Shown here piece after piece: positions 47,113 through 58,272 of a stretch of DNA of 64,000 nucleotides. The DNA is from Tolypeutes matacus (Eukaryota > Chordata > Mammalia > Cingulata > Chlamyphoridae): contig JAKSZT010053764.1 of assembly GCA_026826555.1 (NCBI GenBank), forward strand, positions 38,437,697 to 38,501,696. The letters are read 5' to 3'. A program made the translations under genes and the position numbers. Position 1 is the stretch's first letter; every line of letters begins with the position of its first letter. The notes under the pieces were generated by a model that saw only the letters and a list, made by a program, of their open reading frames with translations, was not told where the DNA came from and did not search any database.

Positions 47113-47157
47113 AGGTTCTGCATTTCTTCTTATAGAAACTATGTAAGAAACTACATA

Positions 47158-47700
47158 CATACCAATTGGCTACTGATACAAAATACCAGAAATGGGCTGG
47201 CTTTTATAATGGGAGTTTTATTTGGGGTAAAAGCTTACAATTCTGAGGCTGTGAAATGTTCAAATCAAAGCACCATCAGAGGTGCTTTCTTAACAAAGTC
47301 AGCTACTGGAGGTCCTTGCATTCTGCCCTGTGGTGATAAAGCTTATGGCAGGGCTCTACTCCTTGGTCTTGTGCTGCTCTGTGGACGTAGGCCCTTGGGG
47401 GCCTCTTTCTGTGCCTCTGTGCTCTGCTGATTCCAGACTCTGGGACCTCTTTCAGGCTCTCGGAGCTTCTCTGCCTTTCTGCAGTTATAGGCAAGCCTGG
47501 AGTCCTCTCTCTCATGGCCAGGTCAAAATAGCAGAGCTCCCTTTTCCTGTGTCTCTTCCTCAGTGTCTCCATTTATACAAGACCAGCAAGAGGGTGGAAA
47601 CCCACCCTGAGTCTCATCTCACTGAAATGGTCCAATCAAAAGGGCCCCACACCCACAGGAAATGATTAGTTCTAAAACATAATCTTTTTCTTTTTGTGAT
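47158..47700 (-). mobile_element. Xenarthran MaLR-like LTR, antisense
   Basis: gctactgatacaaaataccagaaatgggctgg, ataatgggagttttatttggggtaaaagc, ggtcaaaatagcagagctccc, accagcaagagggtggaaaccc and gattagttctaaaacataatc follow the 26188 LTR over most of its length, with a shorter middle and no clear ends. Confidence 0.83.
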
Positions 47701-48289
47701 CCATAAAAGAACTTTAAATTCTTATAGTTATTATGCAGAAGTATTACCTCATGAAGTGAAAAATATCCATAACACTAAAATTAATAAGGAACATCAACGA
47801 TTTATGGAAAACTGTTTTAGCCAGGGTGTCCAGTCAGGAAAATGAGCTAGCTCAAGGCAGATAGTTCAACAGAGGCAATTGAACATGGAGAACAAATGGG
47901 TCAAAAGAGCTAGAAAGCCAACAGGGGATGGAGAAACATTCCAGAGATGGGTGAGGCACCCTAGGTAAGTGGAAAGAAAAGGAAAGAGATGATTCTACTG
48001 GAGCCCAGATGCCAGGCCACCCAGCAGGAGCTGGAAGCAAGGATCATGGAGGGAGGGACTGTCACGTGGGAACCAGAACCATAGAGGAGTCATAGACATT
48101 GGCCACTGCCAGTTTTGTTGCCTGAACAGTGAGTGCCTTTCCAAATGCCCACCATCGCCTCTCATTGGCCAAATCTATCTAGAATCAGCTGGCAAACTAG
48201 GATGGGAATTGTAATTTGCAGGGGTCAGCCCTCTATGATCCAGAGACATGGATGGAAGGACAGGGAATGGATCTGAGGGCAAATTGGCT
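47701..48289. other. Unassigned DNA, possibly a degraded LTR
   Basis: From 47815 the text tgttttagccagggtgtccagtcagg resembles the start of an ERVL-type LTR read backwards, but the following bases are too changed to confirm it. No gene seen. Confidence 0.4.
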
Positions 48290-48326
48290 CAGAACCAACA
48301 CACTGACGAGGCTTTGTACAAGGCCC
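48290..48326 (-). repeat. MIR-like piece, first part of a split copy
   Basis: cactgacgaggctttgtacaaggccc, followed after the MER5A insertion by ttgtgtctaatcttcacaataaac: the reversed MIR core read across the insertion. Short, so the call leans on the right half. Confidence 0.55.
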
Positions 48327-48334
48327 ATTCTAGA

Positions 48335-48549
48335 ACAGGGTCAGCCAACTGTGGCCCCTGGGTCAAATCAGCCTGCAGCCTGTTTTAATAAGTAAAGATT
48401 TATTGGAACACAACCACACTCACTCGTATACATATGGTCTGTGACTGCTTCCACACTAATGGCTGAGTAATTGTGACAGAGGCTTTAAGGCCCCTCAAAG
48501 CCTAAAATTTCACTATCAGCCTCTTTATTGAAAAAGTTTGCTGACTCCT
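48335..48549 (-). mobile_element. MER5A-type hAT transposon
   Basis: 215 bases: acagggtcagccaactgtggcccctgggtc at the left, attggaacacaaccacac and gtctgtgactgcttccac inside, aaaaagtttgctgactcct at the right. Ends are imperfect inverted repeats of the cagnggtnngcaaact type. Flanks attctaga at 48327-48334 and 48550-48557 are a perfect 8-bp duplication with the TCTAGA core known for this hAT group. Non-autonomous. Confidence 0.93.
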
Positions 48550-48557
48550 ATTCTAGA

Positions 48558-48710
48558 TTGTGTCTAATCTTCACAATAAACTTCCAGGTAAATATTTTTG
48601 TCCTTCCCTTATGAATGTGACAACAGGCTCAGAAAACACAATTGACTTCTCTGAGGATGAGCATACTTAGGCAAGAATGAAACCCGCGTTTGATCTCCAT
48701 CCAGGCCATT
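48558..48710 (-). repeat. MIR, right part of a split copy, antisense
   Basis: ttgtgtctaatcttcacaataaacttccaggtaaatatttttgtcc, gaatgtgacaacaggctcag, cacaattgacttctctgaggatgagc and gaatgaaacccgcgtttgatc continue the reversed MIR interrupted by MER5A. Confidence 0.7.
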
Positions 48711-50041
48711 ACCAAATTCCAAGTGTTTTATTTCTGCTGTGTCCATCTGCTTTTCTAATATAACCAGCTTGGACCCTGGGACAGGTGCCCCTCATGCCCC
48801 CTCTCAGCCATGCCCAGCTCCTGCTCTTCTGATGAAACAAATACCTGTCTTGCTTTGGTATCTCCCCAAGGTGTGTCTGTCTGTATCCACTTTTGCCTCA
48901 TCATCAAATTCATGGTAGAACTGAGGAGTCTGAGTTGGAATGGACCTAGGGTCATTTCATAGATGACACCCAGAAATGTTCTGCAGTTTGAAGCTCTCTG
49001 TTTGTTAGATCATCCTTTCCAGATAAGCACCTGGCTCTTAAGAAACTCACTCTTTCCCTCTCCTTGTTTGCACAGTCATCAGAACTAAGCATTAATAGCA
49101 AAAGATTTGGGAGAACATCTCTGACATAAAGGAAATCAATGTTAAAATGAGATTTGCTTTACAAAATATTCAGTAGAGCCAACTCTTTAGGAATACTTCT
49201 CCAATAAAACTAAATACACCTGTCTGATGAAAAAAAAATAAAAAATTGAATATTATCATAAACATTTTCTTGCAGTGCTTGGAAGTTTGACTTAGGTAAT
49301 AGTATTTACTCATCAGGTTTTGCTCATTTTGTACAACCACAGGAGCAGGAAAAAATTTCTTAAAATACATGTGAATTGATATTTACTGGAAATTCAAAGT
49401 GATTGTAAAGTAGACACTGCTCACACTTGAACATATGAGAGGACACTACATCTCTGGGAAGACCTGAAAGCTGTTTGATGATGGCATGTGAGATTAATGC
49501 AGCTAGGATTCACATGTGATGACACATGGAGAGAGTAGAGGTGGAGCTGCAGGATTATTTGACTTAGCATTTAGCCAACACAGGTATTTTTTTTATAATG
49601 CAATAAATGTGCTCTCTTGCTTCCATGAAAATTATATTCCAGACCCACTCCTCATAGGATAACAGATGCCAGTTGTAAGCTCTGCTGACCTGCCCACACT
49701 TTTTTCTCCCTTTTCAGTCCACAGGAGTGTTTGGAATGATGTGACATGCATTTCAGGGAGCTGGCAAAGGAGGGATTGCAGGGTCCCTGTCACCCTTGGT
49801 ACAGGCACTGGCTTCTACATGGCTCTGGAGCTCTGGAATTTATTTCCCTCTGGGGAATCCTAGGTAAATCTGTAATCCCTAGATCCAGAAGTTCACTACT
49901 TTTTCATGAGAGGAAACAAGATGGAGTGGGAAAAGCCTGGGCTTCAGAGGTTAAAAGACCTAGACTGGAATCTTCCCATGCATCAGCCAACCCCCTTATG
50001 AGTTTAATCCTTTCTCCAGACCTGAGAGGTACCTGGGAAGT
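48711..50041. other. Unassigned DNA
   Basis: 1.3 kb with no recognised repeat, RNA or exon. A8 and T9 runs near 49230 and 49587 only. Confidence 0.5.
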
Positions 50042-50046
50042 ATCTC

Positions 50047-50554
50047 TGTAATAAAATGACTAATGACCCCCAAAGAGATTCAGGTGCTAATCCCTAGAAT
50101 TTGTGAGGGTTGCCTTACGTGGAAACAGGATCTTTGTAGATGTGATTAAATTAAGGATGTTAAATTGAGGAGATTATCCTGATTGTCTAGGTGGACCCTA
50201 AATGCAACAAGTGACCTTCTAAGAGGAAGGCAGAAGGGGATTTGACACAGAAGAGGAAGAAGGAGATGTGATGACAGTGGAAGTAGAGGGATATTTGAAG
50301 ACGCTGTGCTCTTGGCTCTGAAGATGGAGGAGGGGGCCATGAGCCAAGGAATGTAAGGAAAGCTTGCCATCACCAGAAGCTGGAAAAGGCAAGGAAATCA
50401 ATTCTGCCCTACAGCCTTCTGAGGGAGCAATGCCCTGCTGACACCTTGACAGCTCAGCGACACTTATTTCAGACTTCTGGCCTCCAGAACTAGAAGAGAG
50501 TAAATGTGTGATATTTGTGGTAATTTGTTACAGAAGCTATTGGAAACTAATACA
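50047..50554 (+). mobile_element. MaLR-type LTR, sense
   Basis: tgtaataaaatgactaatgacccccaaag at the start, then ctaatccctagaatttgtgagg, ctttgtagatgtgattaaattaagg, attatcctgattgtctaggtgg, gaagatggaggagggggccatgagccaagg, ctgacaccttgac, cttctggcctccagaac and ggtaatttgttacagaagc, ending ctaataca. Flanks atctc (50042-50046) and gtctc (50555-50559) match in four of five bases. A complete solo LTR. Confidence 0.88.
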
Positions 50555-50559
50555 GTCTC

Positions 50560-51824
50560 CCACCATGGTAGTGGTGTTTAAGAGTCATGCTTAAGAGAGA
50601 ATGCCAAATAAAGCCAGAAAATCATGTCCAAAGTAAGAGGTCAGGATCTGAGGGCAGTTAGGCATATTTGAGGTGACTTTGGTTGCTGAGTTCAGTAACT
50701 GAGAGCAAAACTACTCCCTCTCCTAGGCTGAGTATAAGAAATTGCTCAAGGCTTTGGCACCCAGTCTCTGGCATGGACTTGCCTCCCCACCCCCATGCCA
50801 TGTCCCAGCAGAGAATTTGTTGTCCAAATTGTTTCCTGGCCCAGGCTGGAAGCAAAAGCTGGAGGAAAGATAAGTTAAGATGAACTGAAAAACCTTCCTG
50901 CACCCCTGTGCCCCTCTCCTGTGGAATCAAAGCTAGCGTCACTTCTCCAGGATGCCAAACGGAGATCCATTACCACTGGTCTGGTGGCTCTTCTAAGTCA
51001 GACTCAAGACAACATCAAAGGACACTCAGCCCCAGGTTGGAAGGGTAATTTATTCACAAAGCATAGTCACAACCTACTGTTAAGAGAAAGGAACTTTCTT
51101 CATAAGAGTGCTGAATCTGTGAACAACCACTGCTGGTTTTGGTGAGCTAAACAAATGAGGACAAGCACCACAGTGTTTCCTGGTGGGGAGAACAGATTGA
51201 AATTGGGCAGCCACTCTTTCTGTCCCCACCCTGTAGCCAGAGCTCACAGATGTCCTCTCTAGATTCTTCAGGGACCAAGCAGAGAAAGGACCAATAGGCA
51301 CCTATTCTGTAAGGAACAAGGAGGTTCAGAAAATTCCATGGGAGCTGGGGTCCAGACTCAAGGGGGCCTTGGAAGAGGATACTTCACAAGGGGGGTGGGG
51401 GTTGACTAAATCAGGGAAGATAGAGGACTGGCACTGGGCACCCTCCTGTAGAAGGTCTTAGTCTATATGGGCTCCCCCTGAAGGTTGCAAAGCAACAGCA
51501 ACTTTAGTAAAGTGTTAATGTTTGTCCTACCCAATTTGAGATCTCTTAGGACTCTTTAGTAAAGAATTCCACATCACTTGTATGTGATTGGCCAAGATAA
51601 GACGTGTGAGGCCAAGATACTCAGGGAAGGGACAGTAATGGCACTGGCTGGTGGGGCTGGAGGTGGAACATCTTCAGACTGATAGGAGTAGGGAAGGCTG
51701 AATTCTATGATTTTTACCCTGGATTTTTAAGGCAGGGTCCTGCCATGCTCCAGCTTCCACCAGTTCTCCAAAAGTGCTACAAAACACCAGAGACATAACC
51801 CTGTGTTTGACCAGGAGGTCATGC
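50560..51824. other. Unassigned DNA
   Basis: 1.26 kb of complex sequence with no feature that I can support. Overlapping frames of 60-94 codons on both strands at 50658-50942 look like chance. Confidence 0.5.
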
Positions 51825-52035
51825 TGTGTCACGGTTAAGTGAACCAAATCTGGAGTAAGATGCCTCGGTTTGGAGCCTGGTTATACTACTTAATAGCTTG
51901 AGACTGTGGACAAATAACCCAACCTTTCTGTGACTCAATTTTCTCACTTATGAATTGGTGCCAATCTTGCTACTTTCCTCATTGGGTTCCTACAAAGATT
52001 AAACGAGATAATGCATGTAAAGAACTTGGTCTTGA
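51825..52035 (+). repeat. MIR SINE, sense
   Basis: gtcacggttaagtgaacc, gcctcggtttggagcctgg, actacttaatagcttgagactgtggacaaataacccaacctttctgtgactcaattttctcac, ctcattgggttcctacaaagattaaacgagataatgcatgtaaagaac: an almost complete MIR. Confidence 0.9.
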
Positions 52036-52042
52036 ACTTGGC

Positions 52043-52410
52043 TGTATTAGTTTCCTATGGCTGCTGTAACAAATTATCACAAATGTAGTGGCTAAAACAA
52101 TACGAATTTATTCTCTTACATTTCTTCAAGTTAGAAGTCTGAAATGGGTCTCCCTGGGCTAAAATCAATGGGTGTTGGCAGGATGGCTTTCTTGCTGGAG
52201 GCTCTAGGGAAGAATACATTCCCTAACCTTTCCCAACTTCTGGAAGCTGCCCACCTTCTTTGGCTAGTGGTTTCTTCCATCTTCAAAGCCAGCAATGTAG
52301 AATCTTCAAATCTCTCTCTAATTCTAACCCTGCTGCCTCCATGTCTCACTTATAAAGACTCTTCTACTGGGGAAGTCAAAGACACATGCTCTGTGACCAT
52401 CTCCCAGGCC
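52043..52410 (-). mobile_element. MaLR-type LTR, antisense, right end lost
   Basis: tgtattagtttcctatggctgctgtaacaaattatcac, gtggctaaaacaatacgaatttattc, agttagaagtctgaaatggg, ggcaggatggctttcttgctggaggctctagg are the reversed start of MLT/MST-type LTRs. After about 52410 the match fades. Confidence 0.85.
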
Positions 52411-52992
52411 TTGCCTACCCACCCCCACTTCTTTTTCCATTGTGTGCAGATATTTCAGTATGCTTCCATTCCACAGTCCAGGGGAGATGTTAGGTCTAAT
52501 GAAAAGTTCTGAACAAACCTTAAACCTGGGAAACTGGGAACAAGCAACCTGGAGAGATAGGAACTCTCAGTGGCAGGGCTTCCGGCCCCAGGAGAGGCCG
52601 GAAGAATGGCAGTCACTTTATGGGAGGGGGACTGACCTCAGGCAGAAGTGTACATGGTACCTCCCCCCAAGGGTAATATGACTCCCCAGAGAGGAGGCAG
52701 AAATAGTCTCTGATAGAGACCATGATTCTTGGTAGAATCCGCAGTGGGGCCAGCCAGAGATAGCACCAATACTTCACAGAACCAGCCTGTTGTGCCCAAT
52801 GGCTAGGGGGCAGCTTGTGGTGGATTCCAGAAGCAAGGGCTAAATGTGGTGCCCTTGTCTTCTCATGGCTTTACAGGATTTTTGTGGCACAGAGGTGAGA
52901 GTGAGAGGAAGAAAATGACAATCACCATGCAGTGAATGCTAGTGCTTGTCAAGCACACATTTGACCCCTCTGGGCAGACCAAAAATAAATTT
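52411..52992. other. Unassigned DNA
   Basis: About 580 bases, no recognised feature. Confidence 0.5.
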
Positions 52993-53010
52993 AAAAGCCT
53001 TTGGAGGGGG
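52993..53010. repeat. Target-site duplication, left copy (SINE)
   Basis: aaaagcctttggaggggg, 18 bases, repeated without mismatch at 53115-53132. Confidence 0.95.
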
Positions 53011-53114
53011 GGTTGGATGTGGCTCAACTGGTTGGGCGTCCGTCTCCCATATGGAGGGACCCAGGTTCGATACCCGGGACCTCCCGGTAACAAAAAAAAA
53101 AAAAAAAAAAAAAA
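53011..53114 (+). mobile_element. Young tRNA-derived SINE (DAS type)
   Basis: 104 bases: head ggttggatgtggctcaactgg with a perfect RNA polymerase III A box (TGGCTCAACTGG, 53028-53039), then ggcgtccgtctcccatatgg, the B box GTTCGATAC (about 53065-53073), gggacctcccggt and a tail of about 24 A. Perfect 18-bp duplications and the pure A tail mark a recent insertion. DAS-type SINEs, reported to stem from an alanine tRNA, are known from armadillos. The tRNA origin is known for the family; the match is by eye. Confidence 0.95.
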
Positions 53115-53132
53115 AAAAGCCTTTGGAGGGGG
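53115..53132. repeat. Target-site duplication, right copy (SINE)
   Basis: Second aaaagcctttggaggggg. Confidence 0.95.
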
Positions 53133-53954
53133 CTGGAAATGCAGCAGCAGGTAGGGGCAAGAGCAGTTTAAATGCAGGTTCTTATTGTCAACATGTGTTC
53201 GTTTTTACCCCTGTGGCCTGGGGATCCCAGGTTATATAAGTTGAGCTCTTGGCCCAAGGCTGAGCATGCTGGACATGCTCTGGAAATGCCTGACCTCATT
53301 CCTCCCTTTCTCTCCCCTTCCTTGACTGTGACCTCATTGACTTGCTCTGGATGCGCTAATTTTCCCAGCAGCCTCGTTGCTTACATCTCTCTGCTGGCAT
53401 CATTCCTTTTCCCAGATAGCTGCCTAAGCACTCCTCTCCTTTCACTGTCCCACTTTGGGAGGCTGAGGGTGAGGTCACAGAGTGGCTGGTGCCTCAACTT
53501 TTGTATTGCTCAAACAATGCTGTCAAGAGCCTGAGCTAACACTCTTTCCATCCACTCGTGGTCAGAGATCTGTCAATACCCTGATCCTGGAAGCAGTACA
53601 CTTCTCCTCTTGAACTTGGTCCAGACGTTGCACAGATGAACTCACACTGGCCAATTTACAGTCCCTTTACTGTGGCGGCTCTCTATGTGAACTCATTACC
53701 AGGGAACAGTTTCTGTGTCCTCACCACCATTAGGAGAGGACAGAACAATGAAAAGTTACACTCTTAGAAACATCGGGCTTTCCACTCATTTTGAGGCAAT
53801 GGACCTTCAACCAATTCTCAGTTATGGTTTGCTGATTAACCAATTTACTTACTTTGGGTATCCATCACTTCCTCTCCCACCCCTTCCACCCAATCCAGCT
53901 TTGGGGCAAGTTGCTCTTCATCAGCACCTTCTCCAGGAAAGCTGCCCTGAAAAG
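53133..53954. other. Unassigned DNA
   Basis: About 820 bases, GC content a little raised, C/T-rich near 53300-53430. A frame of 120 codons at 53172-53534 has no recognisable domain and I do not call it. Confidence 0.45.
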
Positions 53955-54522
53955 AGAGTTGTCTTAGTTTGGTTCCCCCTAAAAGCAGAGCCTGCAACAG
54001 GGTGTTTATCTGGGAGGCGACTCCTGGAAGCCATAGTGTGGAATTGGGGGAGGTGGTCCGGGGAGGAGGGAAAATCAATAAATGGTGCGTGATTGAGCTG
54101 ATGACCACTGCAGGCAACCAAGGCTCAGTTCCCTTGGGGATCTCTGGGGAAATGTGAAGAATGCACATCAGAATGGCCCCTCTGAATGGTGGGAGTCTGG
54201 GACATTTATCCACCAATTCCTGTGGTCCCTTGGCGGAGCATTGCTCCAGGGGTGTTAACGCCTACCCCTCCTCCTGGGATGAGCCTGGGAATAGGTAGTC
54301 ATCCTACACGGTTTAGGAGAAAGGCAAGAGACAGAAAAGCAGTCCCTACTCTTGAGAGTGCATAGAACTGACTTCTGCAGATGGGCTAAATTCAGGTGGC
54401 CTTGGGATGCGGGGCTGAAAAAGTATCCCCCAGAGGGTGAAATTTACATCAGTCAGCAGTAGCTTTGGAGGACTTGAAGTGCCAGAGTTGAACTTTGATG
54501 ACCTAAACTAACGGTTTCAATA
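53955..54522. other. Unassigned DNA, possibly an old LTR
   Basis: gttgtcttagtttggttccccctaaaagcagagcctgcaac-like text with tgtttatctgggagg and aatcaataaatgg resembles a reversed ERVL-type LTR with its poly(A) region, but I cannot confirm the family or ends. No gene seen. Confidence 0.4.
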
Positions 54523-54534
54523 TTACCTACAGAT
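54523..54534. repeat. Target-site duplication, left copy (long SINE)
   Basis: ttacctacagat; the partner ttacctatagat at 54975-54986 differs at one base. Confidence 0.8.
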
Positions 54535-54974
54535 TTTTTTTTTTAAGATTTATTTATTTTTTTTATTTCTCTCCCCCTTTATTGTGTTTTTGTTTTTGTT
54601 TTTGTACTCACTGTCTTCTCTCTGTGTTCTTCTGTGTCTCCTTGTATTCTCTTTAGGCAGCAGCAGGAACCAATGCTAGGACCTTCCAGAGTTGGAGAGG
54701 GGCGCTTAGTCTCATGTGCCACCTCAGCTTCCTGCTCTGCTGTGTCTCTTATTATCTCTCCTCTGTGTTTTTTGTTGTGTCATCTTGCAGCACCAGCTCT
54801 CTGCGCGGGCCAGCACTCCTACATGGGTCAGCACCCTTGCACCGGCCAGCACTCCGTGTGGGCCAGCTCTCCACTCGGGCCAGCTCACCTGTCACCAGGA
54901 GGCCCCAGGAATTGAACCTTGGACCTCCCATATGTTAGACGGGAGCCCAATTGCTTGAGCCACATCCTTTTCCC
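54535..54974 (-). mobile_element. Long tRNA-derived SINE (DAS type) with internal tandem repeat
   Basis: 440 bases. Minus strand: aaggatgtggctcaagcaattg (A box), gctcccgtctaacatatggg, ggttcaattcctggggcctcctggtgac (B box), then a tandem array of about five 16-21-bp units of the gggccagcactcc type (54803-54895), the body shared with 18943-19286, and a tail with (ATTT)n and A runs. 12-bp duplications with one difference flank it. The head is the same tRNA type as the short SINEs, so this is a longer subfamily. Confidence 0.9.
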
Positions 54975-54986
54975 TTACCTATAGAT
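54975..54986. repeat. Target-site duplication, right copy (long SINE)
   Basis: ttacctatagat, partner of 54523-54534. Confidence 0.8.
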
Positions 54987-55499
54987 GTTACCTGTCTATA
55001 TTATTCCTGTCCCTCCTCCCATGCTCAGGTGCAGAGTTGACCAATGCTTCATTCAGGATGGATATTAAATACTTACTGGTCACTTAACACCACTCCCTCT
55101 GTCTCAATACCCTTGCATCATTATCATTTCTTTTTTACTTTAGTCAATCAATCGATGAACACCTTCATCCCACACGTGAGGTAATATTTTGAGATGTGTA
55201 GTTATACAATTTCCTTGCTTTGCTGTTCTGGCATCCAAGGAGGTAGATGGTCTGTACTTCATTGCTTCAGAGAGTTCCCTTAGGGCTGTAAGTGGAGGAA
55301 GTTAGTAAAGCTCTCTGGCTTTTGTTTTCTAAAACCCTAACCTTTGGAAGCTTAGATGTTTTGCAAGAAAGATAAGAAGGCAAAGGGGACTCAGAAACTA
55401 AGAAAGGACTGGGATTAAGTTTCCTGCCAGCCTGGTGAAGTGGGGGCTTGAAGTTAGTACTTACATTGATTTATTCAAAATAAGGAGTTTTTGGACTTA
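54987..55499. other. Unassigned DNA
   Basis: About 510 bases, no recognised feature. Confidence 0.5.
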
Positions 55500-55855
55500 G
55501 ATTCATACCCACTACACAGCATTTATTGAATGTTTACTATATCGTGAGCATTATGCTTCACATTGAATATATAAATAGAACTAAGATGTAGCCCTTGCTT
55601 CCAACTGCATGCATCCTGTCAGGGGCAGGCATGTAAAGACAGTGTGTTTAGAATATACATGTAATATATATGGATAATAATAGGTATCTACAGATATTCT
55701 AGAACAGAGAAGAGAGGCTCCTAACCCTGACTTGGGAGGGATGAAAGGGAGACAGTTTAAAGAAGACCTCTTTGAAGAAGTGATGTTCAAATTGAGCCTT
55801 AAGGGGTGAGTAGGAATTATCCAAATGGAAGAAAGAAGAGGATACAAAGGCTGTA
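55500..55855 (-). mobile_element. L2 fragment, antisense
   Basis: cagcatttattgaatgtttactatatcgtgagc, aagatgtagcccttgcttcc, gatttagaat-like middle, aagaagacctctttgaagaagtgatgttcaaattgagccttaagggg follow the reversed L2 order (actatgtgccagg ... cctgccctcg ... aaggcctctctgaggaggtgacatttgag). Confidence 0.75.
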
Positions 55856-55894
55856 ATAGCAGTGAGAGAGCTGTGAGGAGAGAGTCAAAGTGAT

Positions 55895-56050
55895 ATGGAT
55901 TAGTCTTCTATTAGTGCATAACAATTTACCACAGATTTGGCAGCTTACAATGACACACATATTTATTAATTTGCAGTTTCTGTAAGTCACGAGCCCAGGC
56001 CCAACTTAGCTGGGTTCTCTGCTTCAGGGTCTTACCAGGCTGTAATACAC
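55895..56050 (-). mobile_element. LTR or related old repeat, fragment, antisense
   Basis: ggattagtcttctattagtgcataacaatttaccacag, cacacatatttattaatttgcagtttctgtaagtcacg, cccaacttagctgggttctctgcttcagggtcttacc is a well-known reversed mammalian repeat phrase of the MLT type. Only its start remains. Confidence 0.65.
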
Positions 56051-56884
56051 GATAATTCGATATTCATGGTTCAATGGAGAGATGATAGTAAAGAAAAATA
56101 TTCTTTTATAATACATAATTTTTGCATCCCAATTTGATAAATATGCTGGTTAATTTATTTTCCAACCTCCCCACCTCCAGTCCTTATACTCACACACTTG
56201 TCAGAAACTGTGGTTCAGTGTCACTTTTTGTTTTGGAAGGACGTAAACTTTTACTGAAATGCATGACACTGACCTTGGAGACAGCATTATCATTAATTTC
56301 TCCTTTCATGAGTTTTTAAACGTTTCTATCTGAACAGTCATCATATGAACATGATGTTGACACTTTCCCCAGGAATGGCCAACACCAACAATAGCTTAGG
56401 AATGCAGATTTTGACAAGGCAGGATTTGATGATTTGCACATCTTGGGAAACTGCTGGGATTTCCAAGTGCAGCATAGGAATTAAGAGGGCCTGGCCTTCT
56501 GGATTTACTTGACACTTATTCATAACCTGTCCTGCACACTGATTCCAAAGGGACTCAATGTCCTTACAGGTTTATCTTCTCAGCATATTTCAATTAATCT
56601 GCCCCAGAGTTAGCTCTGGAATCCAAGGCTCCCAAAAAGATCCAATGTGATCTTGGAATCTTGAGCATGATTATCCTAATGTTGAATTTATACAGTGTAT
56701 AAGACAAGAGTGTTGGGTCACTGCTCATCCAGAGCTGTTTACTTTGGAACTGCCCTGAAGCCTTTTGTGCATTTTTCAACTCTATGAGTTGCTCTGCTTT
56801 ATTATATTGAAAACTGCATTCTCAGAGAGGATCTTGGATCACCTTCACAAGCTCTTCTATTATAACTGCTCTAATCAAGTTTGC
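56051..56884. other. Unassigned DNA
   Basis: About 830 bases without a recognised feature. Short frames on both strands only. Confidence 0.5.
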
Positions 56885-57465
56885 TACTGAAATTTTGTTA
56901 GGAAACGATATATTTTATTTAAGTTTTCAAACTTATTGCCATCAATTTGCCCAGAATATTGGCTTATGGTTATTTTGACCTCTTCTGTATTTGAGGTTAT
57001 GTCTTCTTTTTCATTCCCAATCTTGGATATATTTTTCTCTTTTTCCTTAATCTGGCTTACAAGGGCTTATCTTTCTTATTGGTCTTTTTAAAGAATGAGG
57101 TTTTGGTTTTATTTATCTCTTCTCCTTTCTTTTATTTTATTAATTTAAAATTTACATGTTCTGTCTCTCTAGCTTGTTATTTTTATTGTTATTATTCTAA
57201 TTTATTAAGATGAACCCTAATATCTTTAACTTTAACCTTTGAGACCATTTAAGGATATATATTTTTTCTAAGTACAGCTCTTGCTGTGTCCCACAGATTA
57301 TGTTATAAAGTTTTTTCATCCTAATGGCTTTCTAGATAGTTCAAAATTTCAGTTTTAATTCATGTTTGATCCAAGTATTTCTCAATTTATAAGTAGCAAA
57401 TTTTTGTTTTTGATATTATTATTAAGCTTATGACAGAGCATGTGACCTCTTCAATTGATACTTTA
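56885..57465 (-). mobile_element. Old L1 ORF2, antisense
   Basis: ggaaacgatatattttatttaag, gacctcttctgtatttgagg, tatctttcttattggtctttttaaagaatgaggttttgg, cagctcttgctgtgtcccacagattatg and gtagcaaatttttg are the reversed ORF2 stretch corresponding to about 6400-7000 of the full L1. Strongly diverged. Confidence 0.75.
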
Positions 57466-57477
57466 AAAATATCATTA

Positions 57478-57953
57478 ACATGAATGAACCTGGGGGACAT
57501 TATGTTGAATGAATCAAGCCAGACACAAAAAGACAAATACTGTATTACTGCACTATTAAAAACTAAATATATTGTGTAAATTAGTGGTGTTAATAACTAG
57601 AAATATGGTTCACCAGAAAATAGAATAGGGTTAGAGTATGGAAAGCTGAGTGTTAACTTGTGCAGAATTGGTAAAAAGGTTGTTTGTTAATCTTTGGAAA
57701 TGAATAGAAAAGGTGAAAATACAACATAGTGTTTGTAACTTGCAGTGCTAATATACGGGTATGACAGTGGTTGAAAGGGAAAGTCTAACGTCATGTATAT
57801 TACTAGAGGGAAAACTGAAAAATGTAGCATGGGACTCTACAGCATAGTAAAATCCCAGGTGAAATATGAATATGGGTAATATTGCATATATATAACTGTT
57901 TTTCTCTGAAACTGAACAAATATATGTTAAGGTTATAAGATGTTACTATCAGG
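57478..57953 (+). mobile_element. L1 3' end, sense, copy a
   Basis: acatgaatgaacctgggggacattatg, gccagacacaaaaagacaaatactg, tgtaaattagtggtgttaataac, then a 3' UTR matching that of the sense L1 at 17440-17860. The end runs into the next copy. Confidence 0.88.
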
Positions 57954-57956
57954 GAA

Positions 57957-58272
57957 AAAAACACATGATGCCAAGTGAAAGAAACCAGACGCAAAGTACT
58001 AACTATTGTATGATTCCATTTGTATAAAATGTAAATATAAATCAATTTATAAAAATGAGATTAAATTAGTGGTTATGTAGGGCTGGAGAAGGATAGAAGG
58101 ATTGAGAGGTGACTGTTATGGGGTGTGGAGTTTTTCTTTTTGGAGTAGTGAAATTGTTCCAAATTTTTTTGTGGTGATGAATGCACAAAACTGTGATTAT
58201 ACTAAAAGCCATTTTTTTGTACAATTTGGATAGATTGTATGATTGTGAATATATCTCAGTAAAACTGCTGAA
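57957..58272 (+). mobile_element. L1 3' end, sense, copy b
   Basis: aacacatgatgccaagtgaaagaaaccagacgc starts a second, different L1 tail: gattaaattagtggttatgtaggg, tttggagtagtgaaattg, gatgaatgcacaaaactgtg, tgaatatatctcagtaaaactgc. Same group as 32423-32655. Confidence 0.88.

Noticed and set aside
53172..53534. 120-codon frame downstream of the SINE
   Set aside because: No motif, biased C/T composition, several overlapping frames; not supported as a gene.
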